From the NCBI GenBank assembly GCA_003501565.1, contig DNPC01000641.1, positions 1-5,116 of the forward strand: a stretch of DNA of 5,116 nt. The letters are read 5' to 3'. Source of the DNA: Planctomycetaceae bacterium (lineage in GTDB: Bacteria > Planctomycetota > Planctomycetia > Pirellulales > Pirellulaceae). Below, one piece after another: positions 5,093 through 5,116 of the stretch (position 1 is the first letter of the stretch; every line of letters begins with the position of its first letter). Made by a program: the position numbers and the translations under genes. The notes under the pieces are model-generated. The model was not told the DNA's origin. It saw only the letters and a list, made by a program, of their open reading frames with translations, and searched no databases.

Positions 5093-5116
5093 CCCACGTA
5101 GGCCAGTCTCTCCGAG
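5093..5116. repeat. Possible left half of a palindromic repeat cut by the window end
   Basis: The last bases read ggccagtctctccgag. If the sequence went on with actggcc it would form a ccagtctc/gagactgg hairpin, a type of intergenic element I recall from Rhodopirellula-like genomes. Only half is visible, so this is a guess. Confidence 0.25.

Overview
The window looks like part of a planctomycete chromosome, probably Rhodopirellula or Pirellulaceae-like. The evidence is moderate GC, long spacers between short genes, palindromic 'gcgttagccgcgg' intergenic repeats of a kind I associate with that group, and a mix of ordinary enzymes with small poorly conserved ORFs. The assignment is an inference from sequence style, not a database match.

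Layout from left to right. Bases 7-73 hold a 28+28 nt imperfect palindrome. A rho-independent terminator (161-183, minus) follows. It ends an ornithine cyclodeaminase/mu-crystallin family gene on the minus strand (315-1406). A 280-base spacer separates that gene from two plus-strand genes. These are a DUF1905/YdeI-type protein (1687-2160), whose 3' end including its stop codon is repeated as three 21-bp units, and an FmdB-type zinc-ribbon protein with a methionine-rich acidic tail (2310-2816). A perfect 10-bp hairpin with T-runs on both sides (2912-2958) works as a terminator in both directions.

From about 2910 to 3720 the minus strand carries the least ordinary material. There is a small ribbon-helix-helix-like ORF (3478-3642). 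Further on is a 13-codon ORF behind a nearly maximal Shine-Dalgarno sequence, followed by nested hairpins and the strong terminator. This may be a small structured transcript encoding a micropeptide, a leader-type element, or a decayed operon.

The right part holds a family 2 glycosyltransferase (3972-4856, plus, GTG start chosen by its ribosome binding site). Directly after it lies what reads as a broken beta-carbonic anhydrase (4874-5092). Its N-terminal CxDxR part is missing, the zinc-ligand His is replaced by Tyr, there is an in-frame stop, and the typical C-terminal strand survives. The window ends in the first half of what may be another palindrome.

The genes do not form one pathway. 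Transcription is divergent around 1407-1686 and convergent around 2910-2960. The most interesting items are the micro-ORF/hairpin unit, the stop-codon-containing tandem duplication and the decayed carbonic anhydrase.
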